Source: Arthrobacter rhizophilus (GTDB taxonomy: Bacteria; Actinomycetota; Actinomycetes; Actinomycetales; Micrococcaceae). Taken from it: a stretch of DNA of 64,000 nucleotides. The first letter of the stretch is position 1. Each line of letters begins with the position of its first letter. The stretch is taken from assembly GCF_026241105.1 (NCBI RefSeq), contig NZ_JAPFFT010000009.1:1-64000 (forward strand), written 5' to 3'. Below the pieces are notes generated by a model that searched no databases, had not been told where the DNA came from, and saw only the letters and a list, made by a program, of their open reading frames with translations. This document shows positions 55,268 through 63,054 of this stretch, piece by piece. The position numbers and the translations under genes are program-made.

Positions 55268-55789
55268 ATGGACCTCATGACTCACCCGGGCGCTTCGTGG
55301 GACCTCAGGACAATACGTTCCTGGCAACATCCGTTGATCTGGATTGACGGCCGTCGTAGCTTCGAGACTGGTTGGCCGCCAGGCGCAGTCTGCGAGCAGT
55401 GCGAGGCCGTTCCGGAGAACGGCCAAAGAGGCTACGTTGGGCCCACCCCTCCGGAATCAGGGGACATTACGTACCCAAGATCTGATGTCCGGTACGTGTG
55501 CATCTCGTGTGCCAGAGGGAAATTTGGCCTGGTTCCTGACGAACTCACAGGACATATCTGCAGCCAAAACTGTCGAGACGGTCTGTGCGTCGATGCGACT
55601 ATTCAGCCCCGAGGCGTTCTCGGCCGGCTAACCACGGTCGAGCGCATCGCGCGCCTCAAAGAGGACTACGCGCCGCGCGGGTGGAGAGTAGTTGGCGCCG
55701 AACCGGACCCAAGAGGTCCAGTGACAGTTACCGGCGAAAGCTGGGCAATCGGGATCGTGCCGGCTAAAGAAGGCATCTGGCCCCGCTGA
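55268..55789 (+). CDS. Hypothetical Cys-rich protein, possible zinc ribbon
   Basis: A 173-residue protein with Cys pairs spaced like a zinc ribbon: GAVCEQCEAV (CxxC) and VRYVCISCARG (CxxC), plus HICSQNCRDGLC. The N-terminal third is Trp-rich and the C-terminal third (ERIARLKEDYAPRGWRVVGA) mixed. I do not recognise a family. The start could be the ATG at 55277. It is divergent from the protease-like gene and precedes a broken TetR gene on the other strand. Confidence 0.65.
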   Translation: MDLMTHPGASWDLRTIRSWQHPLIWIDGRRSFETGWPPGAVCEQCEAVPENGQRGYVGPTPPESGDITYPRSDVRYVCISCARGKFGLVPDELTGHICSQNCRDGLCVDATIQPRGVLGRLTTVERIARLKEDYAPRGWRVVGAEPDPRGPVTVTGESWAIGIVPAKEGIWPR

Positions 55790-55799
55790 ATGAGGTCGG

Positions 55800-56198
55800 G
55801 ACATTCATCTCGAGAACGCATCACAAACGATCGTTCGCAAGACACCGCTTGAGATCCTTCCCGGACCAAGGTGTGAACTGCATCGGTAAATGGCGGGGTT
55901 TTCGCAGCGGAAAATGGCGGGGTTTTCGCAGCGGAAAATGGCGCCTCCGCTTGGCCGACGTTCCAACGCCACACCGCCTCCGAGTGGACCGACGAGTCGG
56001 CGATCACCTCTTCGAGCAGCGCGCAGAGCGCTGACTCCTTGTCGGCGAAGTGCAGGTAGAACGCTCCTTGCGATCGCCCGCGCGCTTGACGAGGTCGGCA
56101 ACTGCAGCCCGGGGGTAGCCATTCTCGGCGAATATCGACCTGGCGGCATCCAGCAGGCGTCGTCGCGTCTCGATTTGACGCTCCCTCTTCGTCGGCAT
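55800..56198 (-). pseudogene. TetR-family regulator, frameshifted, with 24-bp tandem repeat
   Basis: From the ATG at 56198: PTKRERQIETRRRLLDAARS, FAENGYPRAAVADLVKRAG (HTH). Then, after a shift near 56070, RSQGAFYLHFADKESALCAL and EVIADSSVHSEAVWRWNVGQ follow. The frame then contains two copies of FSAAKTPP from a 24-bp tandem repeat (55887-55934) and dissolves near 55830. The ligand domain is missing. It is divergent from the SDR/SMP-30 operon, which now appears to be controlled by the TetR gene at its far end. Confidence 0.7.
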
Positions 56199-56326
56199 GG
56201 CTCTCAGCCAAGCCGCGCGTGATGCGCCGAGGTCACACTGCGTGATAGAGCGGAAGATCTTCGTTTCTTCTGTGACCACTTAGAACTAGCGCGGCTCTTG
56301 CGTATCTCGACGGGCACATATATCGT

Positions 56327-56348
56327 TAACGCGAATCAACCCGCGTTA
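56327..56348. promoter_or_regulatory. TetR-type operator before the SDR/SMP-30 operon
   Basis: TAACGCG (56327-56333) and CGCGTTA (56342-56348) form a perfect inverted repeat with an 8-base spacer. A similar site with the same spacer, TTTCGCG-N8-CGCGTTA, stands before the TetR gene (61234-61255). Both share CGCGTTAGAT on the right side. Confidence 0.6.
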
Positions 56349-56376
56349 GATGCGCGGTTCTCGAGGAGGAGAAGCC

Positions 56377-57156
56377 GTGGACCTAGGACTAACCGATCGC
56401 GTGGCCCTTGTCACCGGAGCTTCTAGCGGCATCGGCGAAGCGGTCGCCCTCGCACTCGCCGCCGAGGGTTGCAGAGTCGTCGGCACCGACATCACGGCCG
56501 AGGGCATCAACCGACTTGTGTCGCAGGACTCCGATCGTTTTGGCGCGGTCGTTGCCGATCTCGCGACTGAGGACGGGCCTAGGGCTGCCGTCGCTCATAC
56601 GATCGAGCGCTTCGGTCAGATTGACATTCTCGTCTGCGCGGGGGGAATTTTCGGCAATGCCCGTGGCGGCGTTTTCGCCGCTGATGCCGGCGTGAGCGCG
56701 AGTGAGATCTCCGCGGTCGACTGGGATCGCACCCTCAAGGTCAACCTGCGCGGATCGTTCCTCGCCGCCCAGGCTGCCATTCCTTACATGTCCGCGAGGG
56801 GCTGGGGCCGCGTCATTCTGATCGGTTCGGTCTCCGGTCAGATGGGCGGCTTTGGGGCTGGTGCTGACTATGCCGCGTCGAAGGCCGCCCTCGGCGGCAT
56901 GGCTCGGTCGATGGCATTAACCGCTGGCCCCTCCGGCGTCACCGTCAACTACGTCAACCCCGGCATGATCGAGACCCCGATGCTGGCAGGCAATCACAGT
57001 TCCGCCTCAACCGCCAAAATCGCACGACAAGCCGCAATGCGCCGCCTAGGACAGCGTGGCGAGCTCGCTGCCGTGATCGCCATGCTCGCCTCTGATCAGG
57101 CCGGCTACATCACCGGAACCCACCTCGACGTCAACGGAGGCTATTACTTTGGTTGA
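56377..57156 (+). CDS. Short-chain dehydrogenase/reductase, first gene of the SMP-30/FAH operon
   Basis: A 259-residue classical SDR: DRVALVTGASSGIGEAVALA, VGTDI (Asp, NAD preference), ILVCAGGIFGN, SVSGQMGG (Ser), DYAASKAALGGM (YxxxK), NYVNPGMIETPM and DVNGGYYFG. The GTG at 56377 is preferred because GGAGGAG lies just upstream. Next to a lactonase, the likely role is oxidation of an aldose or lactol to a lactone, as in oxidative sugar routes. It overlaps the next gene by eight bases. Confidence 0.9.
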   Translation: MDLGLTDRVALVTGASSGIGEAVALALAAEGCRVVGTDITAEGINRLVSQDSDRFGAVVADLATEDGPRAAVAHTIERFGQIDILVCAGGIFGNARGGVFAADAGVSASEISAVDWDRTLKVNLRGSFLAAQAAIPYMSARGWGRVILIGSVSGQMGGFGAGADYAASKAALGGMARSMALTAGPSGVTVNYVNPGMIETPMLAGNHSSASTAKIARQAAMRRLGQRGELAAVIAMLASDQAGYITGTHLDVNGGYYFG

Positions 57157-58174
57157 AGCTCAGAATCCGCTCGACGGTTTCATGCTCGCTCGAGACGACT
57201 TCGCATACGTCGGCACTGATTTGCAACGTCCTGAGTGCATTCTCGCCGAGCCCGATGGCACCATTTGGGCCGCGGATGCCCGGGGTGGCGTAATGAAGAT
57301 CGTGCCCGGTGGCGAGCAACAGCTGATCACTCAGGTGAATTCAGCTGGCACTGTCGCAGACGAGAATGATACCTCCCGCTGGATCGACGGAACCTTACCC
57401 AACGGCCTCGCATTCGACCGTGACGGCAATTTCATCGTCGCCAATTTTGGTACCGATCGGCTCGAGCTGATGACTCGCGACGGGGTGACGACCCCCGTTT
57501 TTGAGACTCTTGACGGCAAGCCGATCGGTAAGGTCAACTTCGTCTGCCGCGACAGCAAAGACCGGGTCTGGGTAACGGTGTCGACACAGGTGCACGACTG
57601 GGGCACCACAATGAACCCCGACACCGCGGACGGACAACTCCTTTTATATGCGGACGGCCACCTCCGTGTGGTCGCCGACGGCCTCCGATTCACCAACGAG
57701 TGCAAGCTCGACGCGGCGGAGGAGTACATCTACGTCGTGCAGACCTGCGGTCGAAATATTCTCAGGTTTCGCATTGAACTGGACGGAAGTCTCTCCGATC
57801 GCGAGGTATACGGTCCAAACGACCACGGCCGATTCATCGACGGAATCGCCTTCGACACATTCGGAAACCTCTGGGGTACGTACATCTTCACAGACGGCAT
57901 TTTTGCGGTCACGCCTGACCGAGACGTGCGCGTCATCTTCGAAGATTCCACCCCAGAGGAGATCGAACGTTTCGATGAGCGCTTCCAGGGGGGCACCGTC
58001 GATATGGAGCTGATGCTCTCTCTGGGCGGCCCCGTAGCGCCATGGTGCGCATCGATTACCTTCGGCGGCCCGAACCTGAAAACGGTCTACGTCGGGAGCC
58101 TGCGGGCGACAACAATTCCCCATTTTCAGTCTCCCGTGGCGGGACTGCCGCTTGTGCACTGGACAGAGAGGTAA
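57149..58174 (+). CDS. SMP-30/gluconolactonase-family protein
   Basis: A 341-residue six-bladed propeller. Metal-ligand positions are recognisable as Glu in LQRPECILAEPDG, Asn in NGLAFDRDGNFIVANFGTD, Asn/Glu in GLRFTNECKLDAAE and Asp in IDGIAFDTFGNLWGTYI. The blade repeats carry DGTIWAAD, DGNFIVAN and TFGNLWGT. It hydrolyses a lactone produced by the preceding SDR. There is no signal peptide. The start overlaps the SDR stop and the end precedes the FAH gene by six bases, so it is a tight operon. Confidence 0.88.
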   Translation: MVEAQNPLDGFMLARDDFAYVGTDLQRPECILAEPDGTIWAADARGGVMKIVPGGEQQLITQVNSAGTVADENDTSRWIDGTLPNGLAFDRDGNFIVANFGTDRLELMTRDGVTTPVFETLDGKPIGKVNFVCRDSKDRVWVTVSTQVHDWGTTMNPDTADGQLLLYADGHLRVVADGLRFTNECKLDAAEEYIYVVQTCGRNILRFRIELDGSLSDREVYGPNDHGRFIDGIAFDTFGNLWGTYIFTDGIFAVTPDRDVRVIFEDSTPEEIERFDERFQGGTVDMELMLSLGGPVAPWCASITFGGPNLKTVYVGSLRATTIPHFQSPVAGLPLVHWTER

Positions 58175-58180
58175 CAGACA

Positions 58181-59125
58181 ATGCGTTGGGCAACATTTAC
58201 AACCGCAACTGAGCCACAGCCATTGGTCGGACTGGTCGTGGACGGAATCATCCACGCATTACCGCCGACCATGACGTTGATCGACGTGATCGCCAACGGA
58301 GATGAGGGGCAAGCGACCGCGGCGGAGCGAGCGCTGCGAGACCCTTCCGGCATCTTCCCAGTCGAGGAGATCACCCTGCTCGCGCCGATTCCTCGACCGC
58401 CGTCCGTGCGTGACTTCATGGCGTTCGAGAACCATTACGTGACGTCAATGGCCGCGCTGGGAGTGCCGACGAATCCTCTCTACTACCGACAGCCGGTCTT
58501 CTACTTCAGCAACCCGGCCGCAGTTCAGGGGCCTACCCAGGATGTTCGGGTCGCGCCCGGGAGCACCTCCTACGACTACGAACTCGAGGTCGCTGTCGTG
58601 ATCGGCAAGGCAGGAAGCAACATTCATCCGGACGACGCCGAAGACCATATCGCCGGATACACGATCCTGTCAGACTGGAGCGCCCGCGATCTGCAGGAGG
58701 ACGAATTGACCTTCCAGATCGGCCTAGCAAAGGGAAAAGACACCGCAACCAGTATTGGCCCCTACCTCGTTTCCAAGGATGAGCTTGCGCCATTCAAATC
58801 GGAGCGGGGTTTCAACCTTGCGATGACTGCGACCGTGAACGGCAAGCAGTACAGCAGTGGCGACTGGTCGACCATTTACTGGTCGTTCGCCGACATGATC
58901 GCATACGCATCCCGGGGCACGACGCTGGTGCCCGGTGACATCATCGGCTCGGGAACAGTAGGCACCGGCTGCATCATCGAGCTGTCCCGGGTTCACGGGA
59001 CGGCTAAGTATCCCTATCTGGTCGAGAGTGACGTAGTGGAGCTGACGGTCGCTGAACTCGGATCCATTCGGGCTACGGTGACTGCCGCTGACGAACTGAT
59101 CTCGCTGCGAGGCGGCTCGCGATGA
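58181..59125 (+). CDS. Fumarylacetoacetate hydrolase (FAH)-family protein
   Basis: A 314-residue FAH-fold protein: an N-terminal domain with [20 protein letters not shown] and a catalytic domain starting FMAFENHYV. Metal ligands are visible in [13 protein letters not shown] (ExE) and [12 protein letters not shown] (Asp), with the closing [15 protein letters not shown] loop. Members are acylpyruvate hydrolases, 2-hydroxypentadienoate-type hydratases/decarboxylases or sugar-acid diketone hydrolases. Followed by aldolase and aldehyde dehydrogenase genes, it probably feeds them a 4-hydroxy-2-oxo acid. Confidence 0.88.
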   Translation: MRWATFTTATEPQPLVGLVVDGIIHALPPTMTLIDVIANGDEGQATAAERALRDPSGIFPVEEITLLAPIPRPPSVRDFMAFENHYVTSMAALGVPTNPLYYRQPVFYFSNPAAVQGPTQDVRVAPGSTSYDYELEVAVVIGKAGSNIHPDDAEDHIAGYTILSDWSARDLQEDELTFQIGLAKGKDTATSIGPYLVSKDELAPFKSERGFNLAMTATVNGKQYSSGDWSTIYWSFADMIAYASRGTTLVPGDIIGSGTVGTGCIIELSRVHGTAKYPYLVESDVVELTVAELGSIRATVTAADELISLRGGSR

Positions 59126-59265
59126 AGCCGGAAAAGATCTTGCTTCGCGCCGGCGCCTTGGCGCCCACGATCGCCGTTCAACCAAGTGCGACTCTTATCG
59201 ACGCCATCGCGCCACTCGGCATGGTGACTGGACACTTCTCAGACTGGAGAGCGAAACAATGGTAG
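59122..59265 (+). CDS. Small bridging ORF, 47 residues
   Basis: [47 protein letters not shown]. It overlaps the FAH stop (ATGA) and the start of the next gene by seven bases, so it keeps ribosomes moving between two genes. No family is recognised. It may be a coupling leader or the remnant of a deleted gene. Confidence 0.45.
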   Translation: MKPEKILLRAGALAPTIAVQPSATLIDAIAPLGMVTGHFSDWRAKQW

Positions 59266-60200
59266 ACAAAACAGGAGTTGCAATAGTTGGCTCCGGCAAC
59301 ATCGGTACCGATCTGATGTTCAAGATCATCCGCGGCTCAGAGTCGCTTCGGGTCGCCGCAATGGTTGGCATCGATCCGGAATCCGACGGGCTCGCCCGCG
59401 CAGCGCGCCTCGGCATCCCAATCACTTCGGAAGGGGTGAAAGGCCTTATCGAGATGCCCGAATTCGCGGGCGTCAGCATCATTCTCGATGCGACAAGCGC
59501 CGGAGCACACCTCGCGAACGCCAAACTTGTTGAGCCCTATCACCGTCGGCTGATAGATCTCACGCCGGCCGCGATCGGCCCGTTCGTCATTCCGGCCGTG
59601 AACCTCAACGATCATCTCGATGCACCGAACATCAACATGGTGACGTGCGGCGGCCAGGCAACCATCCCCATCGTCGCTGCCATCTCTCGAGTCACTCCGG
59701 TGGTCTACGCAGAGATCGTGGCCTCCGTATCGTCCCGCTCGGCTGGGCCAGGAACACGAGCGAACATCGACGAATTCACCGAAACCACTACACATGCCAT
59801 AGAACAAGTAGGCAAAGCCCAAAGAGGAAAAGCGATCATCATCCTGAATCCCGCCGACCCACCACTGATCATGCGCGACACGGTCTACGCGCTGATTGGA
59901 AACGCCGACCACGACGCTGTGCGAGCATCAATCCACGAAATGATTAGCGAGGTCGCCACCTATGTTCCGGGATATCGGCGCGTTCAGGAGGTACAATTCA
60001 CGCCCATTGAACGAAATGACGTAGAGACTTTACTGCCCAACGGGTCTGCCGCAGTGGACACGAAAGTAACTGTATTTCTCGAAGTCGAAGGGGCCGCACA
60101 CTACTTGCCCGCGTTCGCCGGCAACCTCGACATCATGACGTCAGCGGCAATGCGCGTCGCCGAAAAGATCGCGAAACAAAGTCAGGTCGTCGCAGCATGA
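59259..60200 (+). CDS. mhpF: Acetaldehyde dehydrogenase (acylating), meta-pathway type
   Basis: A 313-residue enzyme of the MhpF/BphJ family: Rossmann start [31 protein letters not shown], the catalytic Cys in [18 protein letters not shown], and the C-terminal [15 protein letters not shown]. It converts an aldehyde, NAD and CoA to acyl-CoA and normally forms a channelling complex with the aldolase encoded next. The four-base overlap with that gene fits this. Length and motifs are normal. Confidence 0.92.
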   Translation: MVDKTGVAIVGSGNIGTDLMFKIIRGSESLRVAAMVGIDPESDGLARAARLGIPITSEGVKGLIEMPEFAGVSIILDATSAGAHLANAKLVEPYHRRLIDLTPAAIGPFVIPAVNLNDHLDAPNINMVTCGGQATIPIVAAISRVTPVVYAEIVASVSSRSAGPGTRANIDEFTETTTHAIEQVGKAQRGKAIIILNPADPPLIMRDTVYALIGNADHDAVRASIHEMISEVATYVPGYRRVQEVQFTPIERNDVETLLPNGSAAVDTKVTVFLEVEGAAHYLPAFAGNLDIMTSAAMRVAEKIAKQSQVVAA

Positions 60201-61216
60201 ACACCACAACCGATATTTACCTGCAAGACGTTACCCTGCGCGACGGAATGCACGCGCTCCGACACCGAATTACACCCGAACGCGTCGGCCGCATCGCGAA
60301 GGCCCTCGATGCCGCCGGAGTTGCCGCCATCGAAATCAGTCACGGAGATGGGCTTGCCGGCTCAAGCCTGAACTACGGGCCAGGGTCGAACACCGACTGG
60401 GAATGGATCGAAACGGTCGTGCAGAACGTAAAAAACGCCGTTGTAACCACACTTCTCCTGCCAGGCCTAGGAACCATCGTTGACCTCCGCCGCGCATTCG
60501 ACCTTGGCGTGCGATCGGTTCGGGTCGCCACGCACTGCACCGAGGCCGACGTCGCGAAACAACACATCAGCGTTGCACGGGATCTCGGGATGGACGTATC
60601 CGGGTTTCTGATGATGTCGCACATGCTCGCCCCTGCCGAACTCGCCGAACAAGCCAAGCTGATGGAGTCATACGGTGCGCACTGCGTGTACACCACAGAC
60701 TCCGCCGGCCGGCTCACAACGGAGGATGTGCGTGAACGCATCAGGGCATACCAAGACGTATTGGATTCAGACACACAGATCGGAATTCACGCTCACGAAA
60801 ACCTCTCTCTAGCGGTGGCGAATTCCGTCGCTGCGGTAGAAGAAGGCGCCTATCGCGTAGATGCCTCACTCGCGGGGCACGGCGCGGCCGCCGGCAACAC
60901 CCCCATCGAAGCCTTCGTTGCAGTGGCAAATCTTCGAGGCTGGACCACCGGCGCTGATCTCTTCGCCCTCGAAGACGCGGCCGACGATCTGGTTCGACCA
61001 CTGCAAGACCGCCCTGTACGAGTCGATCGCGAAACATTGACCATCGGCTACGCCGGCGTCTACGGCAGCTTCCTCCGTCACGCCGAAATAGCTGCGTCGA
61101 ACTACGGCGTCGATGCCCGCGACATCCTGATCGAAGCAGGCCGCCGAAAACTCGTCGGCGGCCAAGAAGACATGCTGACCGACATCGCCCTCACCCTCCA
61201 AGCGCAACAGCACTGA
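60197..61216 (+). CDS. mhpE: 4-hydroxy-2-oxovalerate aldolase
   Basis: A 339-residue DmpG/BphI-type class II aldolase: [19 protein letters not shown] (metal Asp and catalytic His region), [60 protein letters not shown] (HxH metal ligands) and [16 protein letters not shown]. It splits a 4-hydroxy-2-oxo acid into pyruvate and an aldehyde passed to MhpF. The C-terminal communication domain is present. It overlaps mhpF by four bases and ends the operon. Confidence 0.93.
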   Translation: MNTTTDIYLQDVTLRDGMHALRHRITPERVGRIAKALDAAGVAAIEISHGDGLAGSSLNYGPGSNTDWEWIETVVQNVKNAVVTTLLLPGLGTIVDLRRAFDLGVRSVRVATHCTEADVAKQHISVARDLGMDVSGFLMMSHMLAPAELAEQAKLMESYGAHCVYTTDSAGRLTTEDVRERIRAYQDVLDSDTQIGIHAHENLSLAVANSVAAVEEGAYRVDASLAGHGAAAGNTPIEAFVAVANLRGWTTGADLFALEDAADDLVRPLQDRPVRVDRETLTIGYAGVYGSFLRHAEIAASNYGVDARDILIEAGRRKLVGGQEDMLTDIALTLQAQQH

Positions 61217-61233
61217 TGGGCGGCGACCGTTCG

Positions 61234-61255
61234 TTTCGCGAAGACAGTCGCGTTA
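61234..61255. promoter_or_regulatory. TetR-type operator before the tetR gene
   Basis: TTTCGCG (61234-61240) and CGCGTTA (61249-61255) with an 8-base spacer mirror the site at 56327-56348 (12 of 14 arm positions). It lies 15 bases before the GTG of the regulator, so autoregulation is expected. Confidence 0.55.
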
Positions 61256-61269
61256 GATAGTATGTAAGA

Positions 61270-61878
61270 GTGAAGACTGCATCCTCGCTGCCCCGATCTG
61301 CCCGTCCGGGTGGTCGTACGGCACGGACCGCGTCCGCCGTACACGAAGCCGTTTTGACACTCATCGCAGAACGCGGTCGCGATGGATTGACGATGAAGGA
61401 GATCGCGGCGACATCGGGCGTACATGAGGCGACTCTCTATCGCCGGTGGCGCGACGTCGACACCGTGATTCTCGATGCCGCGACAGCGAGGATCATTCGC
61501 GATTTGCCCATTCCGGATACTGGCTCGATCCGTGGTGATCTTCTCGGGTGGGTGTCGGCCGCGTCCGCTGATCTCGCCCGACCCGGTGGATTGGCGCTTT
61601 TCGAAGCGCTAATCCGTGCTGATGTCAGGGGACAGGGTGGCGATGTCGACACCGTCAGGCGACGCGAACTAGCTCAGCTTTACCGCGAGCACCGTTCCGT
61701 GCAGCTGCAGAATGCGATCGATCGCGCGCGCAGTCGGGGAGAGGTCGTGCCCGAGGTAGAAGTCCTGCTCGACCGCATTATGGGCCCGATCTACGCGCGA
61801 GCCGTGTTGGGGTACCGCCGTCTCGACGTCGCCCTGGTGGACCTTGTCGAGAGCGCGTTGCGCATCAACGGCCGCTAA
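61270..61878 (+). CDS. TetR-family transcriptional regulator
   Basis: A 202-residue regulator: N-terminal basic arm, then VHEAVLTLIAERGRDGLTMK, EIAATSGVHEATLYRRWRDV (HTH recognition helix), and a helical ligand domain (LFEALIRADVRGQGG, ILDRIMGPIYARAVLGYRRL) typical of the TetR_C_16/AefR-like group. The GTG start lies 15 bases after the operator-like repeat. It is the probable repressor of the SDR/SMP-30/FAH/mhpFE operon. The second TetR gene at 55.8 kb is broken. Confidence 0.88.
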   Translation: MKTASSLPRSARPGGRTARTASAVHEAVLTLIAERGRDGLTMKEIAATSGVHEATLYRRWRDVDTVILDAATARIIRDLPIPDTGSIRGDLLGWVSAASADLARPGGLALFEALIRADVRGQGGDVDTVRRRELAQLYREHRSVQLQNAIDRARSRGEVVPEVEVLLDRIMGPIYARAVLGYRRLDVALVDLVESALRINGR

Positions 61879-61955
61879 GTCGCTCATCTGTCCTCCGGCC
61901 TGTGGCCTGAAAGGGTGGCCGGCCAGTCATCTGCCGGTGGCGACGCTCCCATGAG

Positions 61956-62855
61956 TCAGTGCGAACGCGATCTCGAGGGCCAGGCTCTTTCGATCCCCGA
62001 CTTCGCGCGGCTCAAGATCTCCCGCGGCGAAAGATGGTCGGGGATCGACCCGGCGATTTTGGGGTCCGAGAGCAACTCGATGTCAAACCAGCCGGAGTAG
62101 CCAGCGCTGTCGAGAGCGTTCAGAATCACGTCGAAGCGAATCACACCGTCACCCGGAATGCTCCTGTTCATCCCGGTGTCGACGCCACGTGGGGCGTCTC
62201 CGAGCTGAACGATTGTGAAGAGAGAGGAATACGATTCGATATCTGCGAGCAAAGTCGGAGATTCGAAGTGGTGCCAGACGTCGAATACGATCCCGACGTT
62301 GGGTACCCCGATCTCGTCGATGAGGTCTGCCGCCTCATCAACCGACGAGATGATTGATGCGTCGGGCGCGAAGCTGGCGCGGATCGGCTCGATGCCGACA
62401 AGTGCTCCTACCTCCGCAGCGGCCGCACACACCCGACGATATCCCTCGACAACGATACGCCGCTGCTCGGAGTCCTCCAGCGATCCGTCGACTCCGGTCA
62501 GAGTGATGAACTGAGATGGCCGGAAACGCTCGAAACGGGTGATAGAGGCGATCATCTCGTCGAGACGAACCTGCGGATCTTGGGATCCTCCGAAGAATTC
62601 GCTCGGCAGGATGCTGGGGGTCTCTGGCACGCAGAGTGTGGCCTGTATATCTGCGGCCGTGAGGAGTTCCGCAAACTCCTCATCCCGGCCGTATTCGAGC
62701 TTCTGCGCCTCCACTCCCAGACCGCGCACACCGACATCACGGCAGGCTTCAACGTCGTCCTCAAAGGTCGAGCCCTTGAACGTCATCTGGTTCACCGAAA
62801 GTCGACTATCCAGTCGAGCATCCCTGGGGCGACGTTGCTCATCCAGTTCTTGCAT
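61956..62855 (-). CDS. Sugar phosphate isomerase/epimerase-like TIM barrel
   Basis: An approximately 299-residue xylose-isomerase-like TIM barrel: LSVNQMTFKGSTFEDDVEAC, GVRGLGVEAQKLEY, VGALVGIEPIRAS (Glu metal ligand), VGIVFDVWHHFESPTLLADI (Asp and His), IVQLGDAPRG and IPGDGVIRFDVILNALDSAG (Glu/Asp region), GWFDIELLSD. The start at 62855 has AAGGA nine bases upstream; 62864 is also possible. It isomerises a sugar or hydroxy-acid, possibly supplying substrate to the SDR/SMP-30 route. Confidence 0.82.
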   Translation of the reverse strand: MQELDEQRRPRDARLDSRLSVNQMTFKGSTFEDDVEACRDVGVRGLGVEAQKLEYGRDEEFAELLTAADIQATLCVPETPSILPSEFFGGSQDPQVRLDEMIASITRFERFRPSQFITLTGVDGSLEDSEQRRIVVEGYRRVCAAAAEVGALVGIEPIRASFAPDASIISSVDEAADLIDEIGVPNVGIVFDVWHHFESPTLLADIESYSSLFTIVQLGDAPRGVDTGMNRSIPGDGVIRFDVILNALDSAGYSGWFDIELLSDPKIAGSIPDHLSPREILSRAKSGIERAWPSRSRSH

Positions 62856-62951
62856 CTCAAGCATTCCTTCTCTGGTCGCATGGCACCCACCCGCGCGCAC
62901 GCTCCGGGACGAGTGACACCACGCCGTAGTGGCTGATAACGATTTGACTGC

Positions 62952-63022
62952 AAACGCGAAACTTCTTGCATTCAGTGGAAGTCTGCGTCACAGTTTTCAT
63001 TATAGCAATTTGTCTCGCGTTT
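62952..63022. promoter_or_regulatory. Divergent promoter region with CGCGTTT inverted repeat
   Basis: AAACGCGA (62952-62959) and TCGCGTTT (63015-63022) are inverted copies 55 bases apart, placed between the divergent isomerase-like and CocE-like genes. The CGCGTTT half resembles the CGCGTTA half of the TetR operators, so the same regulator may act here. Confidence 0.4.
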
Positions 63023-63054
63023 AGCTCAACGTCAGTCCAATGGAGGAAAAGTTG

